Assembly (NCBI GenBank): GCA_038043285.1
Contig: JBBTCJ010000190.1
Coordinates: 1 to 16,662, forward strand
Origin: JBBTCJ01 sp038043285
Lineage (GTDB): Bacteria > Planctomycetota > Phycisphaerae > UBA1845
Direction: 5' to 3'
Length of the DNA: 16,662 bases
Shown here in pieces: positions 13,181 through 16,662 of the stretch; within the stretch, counting starts at the first letter, position 1; each line of letters begins with the position of its first letter. The notes below the pieces were generated by a model. The model was not told the origin of the DNA and made no database searches. It saw only the letters and a list, made by a program, of their open reading frames with translations. The position numbers were made by a program, and so were the translations under genes.

Positions 13181-14506
13181 TCAGTTTGACCGTCCCTGTT
13201 TCGCCGAGCGCATCGTGCGGCGTACGATCATCTTACCGCCGCCTTTGGGCGCATTCGTTTTCCATGTACCATCCGCCACGGCGTTCAGCGCCGACCGCGC
13301 AGCCCCAAGCAGCGCCTTGACGGAGCTTCCTTCCACCAGCCCGACGATCTCCGACAACAGCAGGACGCCGTCCTGCGTGCCGATGGGGATGATGTCCGAA
13401 GACAAGTCCGCCTCCATGAACTCCTGATCCTCGATGAACGCGTCGGCCGGCGATCGGTCGTCCATGAGATCCAGATCGTTGTCCGTATGGTTGAGTCCCA
13501 GCAGGTGCCCGGCCTCGTGGGCGGCCACGTTGCCGATGGCGATCCCCAGTTCGTTCGGGGTCGGCGTGCCGGTAAACTGCGACGCCGTGAACGACTCGGC
13601 GTAGATGATCGCATCGTCGCAGAAGTCGGCGTTGTACAAGTCCACGCTCTCGGCGATGCCGAACGTCGAGCGACTGAATCCGCCAAAGAAGATGACCGAC
13701 AGTTCCGTGCCCTCCGGCGGCGGATCGTCCGAGGTGTACACGACAACGTCGAATCGTTCGTAGTTCTGCTTGAAGACCTCGACAATCTTGGCCTGGATCG
13801 TCTCCGTCTCACCTTCATACTCCGGGGAGATGTTGCCCGCGTCGAAGGCCGCCAACTCCCCCGTCCCCAAGACCAGTGAGTCCAGCGTCGCCCCGTCGAA
13901 ATCCAGCAGCACCACCTGCGCCGCGGGCGCCGGAACCTCCGCGCCGGACGCAATCTGGATCTCCACCGTATAGGTTCCATTGAAGGTCCCCGGCGCAGCG
14001 AAGCCGGAGTGCGTCACCACGAGATAGTACGGATTGCCCGAATGACGCACGATCAGGTCGACGTAGGAATCCAGACCCCGGCTGCTCGATCCGTCGCGGT
14101 CGTCGCTGTCGTAGGCCAACCGCCCCTCCGCGTCGAACAGCCCAACCGACACGTCCAGGGACGAATTTGTCGTGGCCACGTCCACGATGATCCGGTCGCC
14201 GATCGTCAACGCCTCAAGTTGGTACACGTCCATGTCCCCAATCTCCGACACCGTCCCTTGAAGCTGAGCCACCCCGTCGCCGCCGAAGACGGCGATGATC
14301 GGCTCGTCGAACGCGTCGTTCGGTTCGCCGGAGGTCTTGCCCAGAGGGCTGCTCGCCGATGGATCGACGTTGCCGTCGGTCACCGATCCGCCGTCCCCGC
14401 CGCCGTCGGGCGGCACGACCGGGCAGCCGGTCAGCGAAACCATCGTAACCATGGACACCGCGATGCGGCTCCAGAGTGATCCTGCTAAGGTATAGGGTTT
14501 CAGCAC
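13181..14506 (-). CDS. Lipoprotein zinc metalloprotease, PPC-like plus metzincin-type domain (copy 1)
   Basis: Predicted extracytoplasmic protease of 441 aa. It has a signal with lipobox 'SLTGC' (Cys28), a Gly/Asp/Ser-rich linker, and a beta domain (about 75-185) like bacterial pre-peptidase C-terminal (PPC) domains ('GDMDVYQLEALTIGDRIIVD', 'GNPYYLVVTHSG'). The catalytic domain starts at 'VVLLDFDGA' (198-206). The zinc site is complete: 'HEAGHLLGLNH' (330-340) fits HExxHxxGxxH, with 'DLMDD' just after as a Met-turn candidate. The GTG start at 14506 has AAGGA (complement of 14516-14520) 9 nt upstream; the frame is open to 14578 without a better start. It lies 101 bases downstream of its paralogue and is probably co-transcribed. 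Substrates are unknown. Confidence 0.87.
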   Translation of the reverse strand: MLKPYTLAGSLWSRIAVSMVTMVSLTGCPVVPPDGGGDGGSVTDGNVDPSASSPLGKTSGEPNDAFDEPIIAVFGGDGVAQLQGTVSEIGDMDVYQLEALTIGDRIIVDVATTNSSLDVSVGLFDAEGRLAYDSDDRDGSSSRGLDSYVDLIVRHSGNPYYLVVTHSGFAAPGTFNGTYTVEIQIASGAEVPAPAAQVVLLDFDGATLDSLVLGTGELAAFDAGNISPEYEGETETIQAKIVEVFKQNYERFDVVVYTSDDPPPEGTELSVIFFGGFSRSTFGIAESVDLYNADFCDDAIIYAESFTASQFTGTPTPNELGIAIGNVAAHEAGHLLGLNHTDNDLDLMDDRSPADAFIEDQEFMEADLSSDIIPIGTQDGVLLLSEIVGLVEGSSVKALLGAARSALNAVADGTWKTNAPKGGGKMIVRRTMRSAKQGRSN

Positions 14507-14536
14507 CTTGATGATTCCTTGATTGAGGGTTCGATA

Positions 14537-14575
14537 GTCCCACGCCCGATTCGACACCCGCCAACGCCGTGGGAC
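14537..14575. repeat. 8-bp inverted repeat between the two metalloprotease genes
   Basis: GTCCCACG (14537-14544) and CGTGGGAC (14568-14575) are perfectly complementary around a 23-nt spacer. They lie in the 101-base gap just before the ribosome site of the downstream protease gene. It could be an operator or an mRNA stem; nothing further supports either. Confidence 0.4.
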
Positions 14576-14607
14576 CATTTTAGGGTTCCGCCAAACGTCC
14601 GATCAAT

Positions 14608-15894
14608 CTATCGGCTCGTGGGGCTTGATCCTGATCGTCCAACCTCCGGCAAGCCACAACCCCCCAGCATCGTCGCCTTCCGCGCCGGCGAACCGCCGCC
14701 ATCCTCGACGCGGACCTTCATTCGATCGCGGCTCTCCCGCATCCCACGGGCGACGCTCGCGTCGCCGCCCACCGAATCCAGCAGCATCTGCAATGAGTCC
14801 TGGTCCCCGATCGGAAACACCGCTTCGTAGATCGGCGCCCGACGGAAATCCTGATCGACCATCAACTCGCGCAGGCTGGCGGTCACGTCCATCAGGTCGT
14901 CGGGATCCTCCGTGTGGACCAGGCCCAGCAGATGTCCGATTTCGTGGCTCGCGACGTTCGCGATGGCCTTGGCGATCTCCTCGGCCGACGGATGGAGCTG
15001 CATGAACGCCTCAAAGGTGTCCGTAAAAACGATCGCCGCCTGACCCGATGCGGCGTTGTATTCGTCCACGCCCTCCGCCACGCCCAACAACGCCGCGTCG
15101 AACACGCCGAAGTGGACCCGCGACATGGTCTTCTCCGGGCGCACGCCCTCACTCGTAGAGAGGATCGTAACGTCAAGCCCCTCGAAATCCTCGCGGACCA
15201 TCTCCACCACCAGCCGTACGATCTCATCGGTCATGCCGGAGTAGTCCGCGGAAATGTCCACCGCGTCGAAGTCGGGCACGTCGATGACCGGACGGCTTCC
15301 CACGCGCACCCCCCGCTCCGCGTCGAAGTCGAGCACCACGACGTCCGGACGGGGATCGGGAAGCGGAGTTTGAACGTCGATCGACGTACCCAGGAGGTAC
15401 TCGCCCACCCCCGAGAATCCCGGCGTCGTCGCCACCGCCACGTAACATGCCTCGGACGGTCTGCGGATCACCACGTCGATGAATGGCCCCTGCCGACCCA
15501 GGTACACGTTGCGATGATCGTTGACCAACAACGTATCACCCGATCCGTCGAACAACGCGACCGCGGCGTTCAACTCGGCGTCCGGCGCCATGGTCACCAC
15601 CACGTGGTCCCCGGCGCCCCCCGGACCCAGATCGTACACATCCACGTCGTCGCTGCTGCTGATCTTTCCGCTGATGACCTCGATGTCGTTGTTCCAGGCG
15701 ATCGGTTCGGCCAAGTCCAACAGATCGTTCGAACTGGATTCGTAGTACGTGGAACTCGTGTTCGCGTCGAGCTGTGGACGCGATCCGCTCCCCCCGATGG
15801 GACTGATCTCCGTGCCGCAACCGGCGAAGGCGCAGACCAAGACTCCGTAGGCCGGGCGCAAGGTCCGGCGCGGTGAAACTCCTTGAACGAGCAC
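14608..15894 (-). CDS. Lipoprotein zinc metalloprotease, PPC-like plus metzincin-type domain (copy 2)
   Basis: Paralogue of the next gene downstream, 428 aa. It has a signal with lipobox 'AFAGC' (Cys26), a PPC-like domain (about 70-175, 'SDDVDVYDLGPGGAGDHVVV'), and a catalytic domain starting 'VVVLDFDAE' (185-193). The zinc motif 'HEIGHLLGLVH' (317-327) is complete, followed by 'DDLMD' (332-336). Both paralogues share 'FDA..IS..Y.G.T..I' and, after the Met-turn, 'DQ.F' and 'PIG.QD...LL'. The C-terminal ~45 residues are Arg/Gly/Ser-rich and differ from copy 1. GTG 15894 has GGAGG (complement of 15903-15907) 8 nt upstream, which supports this start. As the upstream gene of the pair it probably carries the shared promoter, which I could not identify. 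Confidence 0.87.
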   Translation of the reverse strand: MLVQGVSPRRTLRPAYGVLVCAFAGCGTEISPIGGSGSRPQLDANTSSTYYESSSNDLLDLAEPIAWNNDIEVISGKISSSDDVDVYDLGPGGAGDHVVVTMAPDAELNAAVALFDGSGDTLLVNDHRNVYLGRQGPFIDVVIRRPSEACYVAVATTPGFSGVGEYLLGTSIDVQTPLPDPRPDVVVLDFDAERGVRVGSRPVIDVPDFDAVDISADYSGMTDEIVRLVVEMVREDFEGLDVTILSTSEGVRPEKTMSRVHFGVFDAALLGVAEGVDEYNAASGQAAIVFTDTFEAFMQLHPSAEEIAKAIANVASHEIGHLLGLVHTEDPDDLMDVTASLRELMVDQDFRRAPIYEAVFPIGDQDSLQMLLDSVGGDASVARGMRESRDRMKVRVEDGGGSPARKATMLGGCGLPEVGRSGSSPTSR

Positions 15895-16336
15895 AGCTTC
15901 CCCCTCCCCAGGGTGATGGGACTTCTTTCCCCGCCGAATCCAGCACCTCCGGCTCGGCGGCGACCCGTCTGGGTTCCCTCGGTCACGGGGCTTGGGTCAA
16001 TGCGACAGGCCCGCTTCGTCTGCGGCGCCTCAGTACAGCGACGCCCCGCGACCGACTGCACTTCGTTCCCCTCCGAAGCTCAATTTACGATACGCCCCTC
16101 GCCGACCGGCGCGACCGGCGGATTGTGCGCGTCGCGCACGCAACGCCGTCCCCATCGACGTTTTCGCGGACCCCGCCGGAGTCTCGTCGCCCTCATCGAC
16201 GAAGGTACAAATGCAGCCTCTTGGATGCCCCTCTGGGTATGACAGCGCTGCCCCAAGTTAGACACCTGCGCGTCGGTGGAAGGATTTTTCGCGGGGGTGT
16301 TCCGGGGTCCGTGACACTTCCGGCGGGATCTTTTGT
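15895..16336. other. Intergenic region upstream of the metalloprotease pair
   Basis: About 440 bases without a credible gene on either strand. It holds a short perfect palindrome, GTGCGC-GTC-GCGCAC (about 16125-16139), and presumably the promoter for the protease genes on the minus strand. Translations are Arg/Pro-rich and unconserved in look. Confidence 0.5.
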
Positions 16337-16402
16337 GGCCCCGTAAGGGGCCAAGGAATGTAGCCACCGGTGGAGTCCGCCATCAGCGGACGGAACCCGT
16401 GG
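16337..16402 (+). repeat. Two-hairpin structured element, probable dispersed planctomycete repeat
   Basis: Hairpin 1 is GGCCCC-GTAA-GGGGCC (16337-16352), a perfect 6-bp stem closed by a GNRA-type loop. After 'AAGGAATGTAG', hairpin 2 pairs CCACCGGT (16364-16371) with ACCCGTGG (16395-16402) with one mismatch, and encloses a second stem TCCGC/GCGGA (16376-16390). I recall closely similar text ('GGCCCCGTAGGGGCC', 'GAATGTAGCCACGGGTGGAG', 'GAACCCGTGG') scattered in many planctomycete genomes; this is memory, not a search. The strand is unproven. Confidence 0.6.
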
Positions 16403-16459
16403 ATATGCTGTGACGAACGTCGGAAGTGGTATCAGGATGCGGGGGGTTTCGGATGCACT

Positions 16460-16662
16460 CTAAACCGCCACGATGCCCGCACGGACGGCCAGGCGCACCA
16501 GCTCGGCCCGGTTCCTGACCCCCAGCTTCTTCTTGATCTTGGCGGCGTGCGCTTCGAGGGTCTTGACGCTTCGGTTCAGGGACTCGGCGGCCTCCGTAAG
16601 GTTGCGTCCCTCGGCGATCAGGCAGAAGACCTCCCGTTCCTTCCGCGTCAGGATGGCTAACC
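16460..16662 (-). CDS. LuxR/NarL-type response regulator, C-terminal HTH domain (partial)
   Basis: Reading from the right edge on the minus strand, 67 codons end at TAG (complement of 16460-16462). The translation 'LTRKEREVFCLIAEGRNLTE' continues with 'SVKTLEAHAAKIKKKLGV' and 'NRAELVRLAVRAGIV'. This is the four-helix LuxR/GerE DNA-binding domain: the entry motif 'LT.RE.EV', the recognition helix around 'SVKTLEAHAAKIKKKL', and the usual C-terminal 'RAELVRLAVRAGI'. 'EAHAAKI' replaces the more common 'ETHR..I'. In this family the domain usually sits at the C-terminus of a response regulator with a receiver domain, which would lie beyond the window. Target genes cannot be inferred. Confidence 0.9.
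   Translation of the reverse strand, partial: LAILTRKEREVFCLIAEGRNLTEAAESLNRSVKTLEAHAAKIKKKLGVRNRAELVRLAVRAGIVAV

Noticed and set aside
14914..15876. 320-codon plus-strand frame opposite metalloprotease copy 2
   Set aside because: Antisense shadow. It is His/Arg-rich with no domain, and the minus strand holds a complete zinc protease.
16080..16367. 95-codon minus-strand frame in the gap before the LuxR-type gene
   Set aside because: Basic, low-information translation without a ribosome site, and it overlaps the structured repeat element.

Overview
The window is GC-rich, coding-dense bacterial DNA, most likely from a planctomycete of the Phycisphaerae type. I infer this from family resemblance, not from a search. 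Pointers are a dockerin-like C-terminal domain on a secreted protein, a tiny lipoprotein with a 'GCDP...SAFFLSL' body, secreted metalloproteases with PPC-like domains, many GTG starts, and short dispersed repeats that read through as peptides such as 'SRDREGA' and 'RSLTVAAL'. There are no rRNA or tRNA genes, transposases or CRISPR arrays.

Layout. 1-693: C-terminal end of a secreted dockerin-like protein (+). 694-1007: non-coding, with palindromes and a strong terminator serving the minus strand. 1008-1232: small lipoprotein (-). 1514-2275: lipoprotein-type N-acetylmuramoyl-L-alanine amidase (-). 2646-2894: FlgM-like small protein (+). 3192-12706: an eight-gene MoxR/Bat (aerotolerance-type) operon (+): MoxR ATPase, DUF58 protein, a BatD/DUF4381-like membrane protein, BatA, BatB, BatC, BatD, BatE. 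Most junctions are ATGA-type overlaps. 12759-12974: zinc-ribbon mini-protein (-), converging on BatE. 13181-14506 and 14608-15894: tandem paralogous lipoprotein zinc metalloproteases (-). 15895-16459: non-coding, ending in a compact two-hairpin element at 16337-16402. 16460-16662: C-terminal end of a LuxR/NarL-type regulator (-), cut by the window edge.

How the genes work together. MoxR is a cytoplasmic AAA+ ATPase that in this family acts on von Willebrand A (vWA) proteins. Here the vWA or vWA-like partners are the DUF58 protein, BatA and BatB, the last two membrane-anchored. BatC and BatE supply TPR repeats, and BatD and the DUF4381-like protein supply extracytoplasmic beta-rich domains on single-pass anchors. 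Together they suggest an envelope-associated chaperone or assembly complex. The exact substrate of Bat systems is not established.

Most unusual signal. A short dispersed repeat (core close to CCGCGACCGTGAGGGAGCGG, both orientations) occurs about nine times in the window, always in or around the Bat operon: just before it, just after it, and at two internal gene junctions. At both internal junctions it lies between a preserved, translation-coupled start codon with a good ribosome binding site and the downstream signal-peptide-like segment. The reading frame stays open, so repeat-encoded peptides would be fused to the N-termini of two envelope proteins. One site is a REPIN-like inverted pair (5171-5246); the other is a five-copy array with a period near 41 bp (8740-8937).
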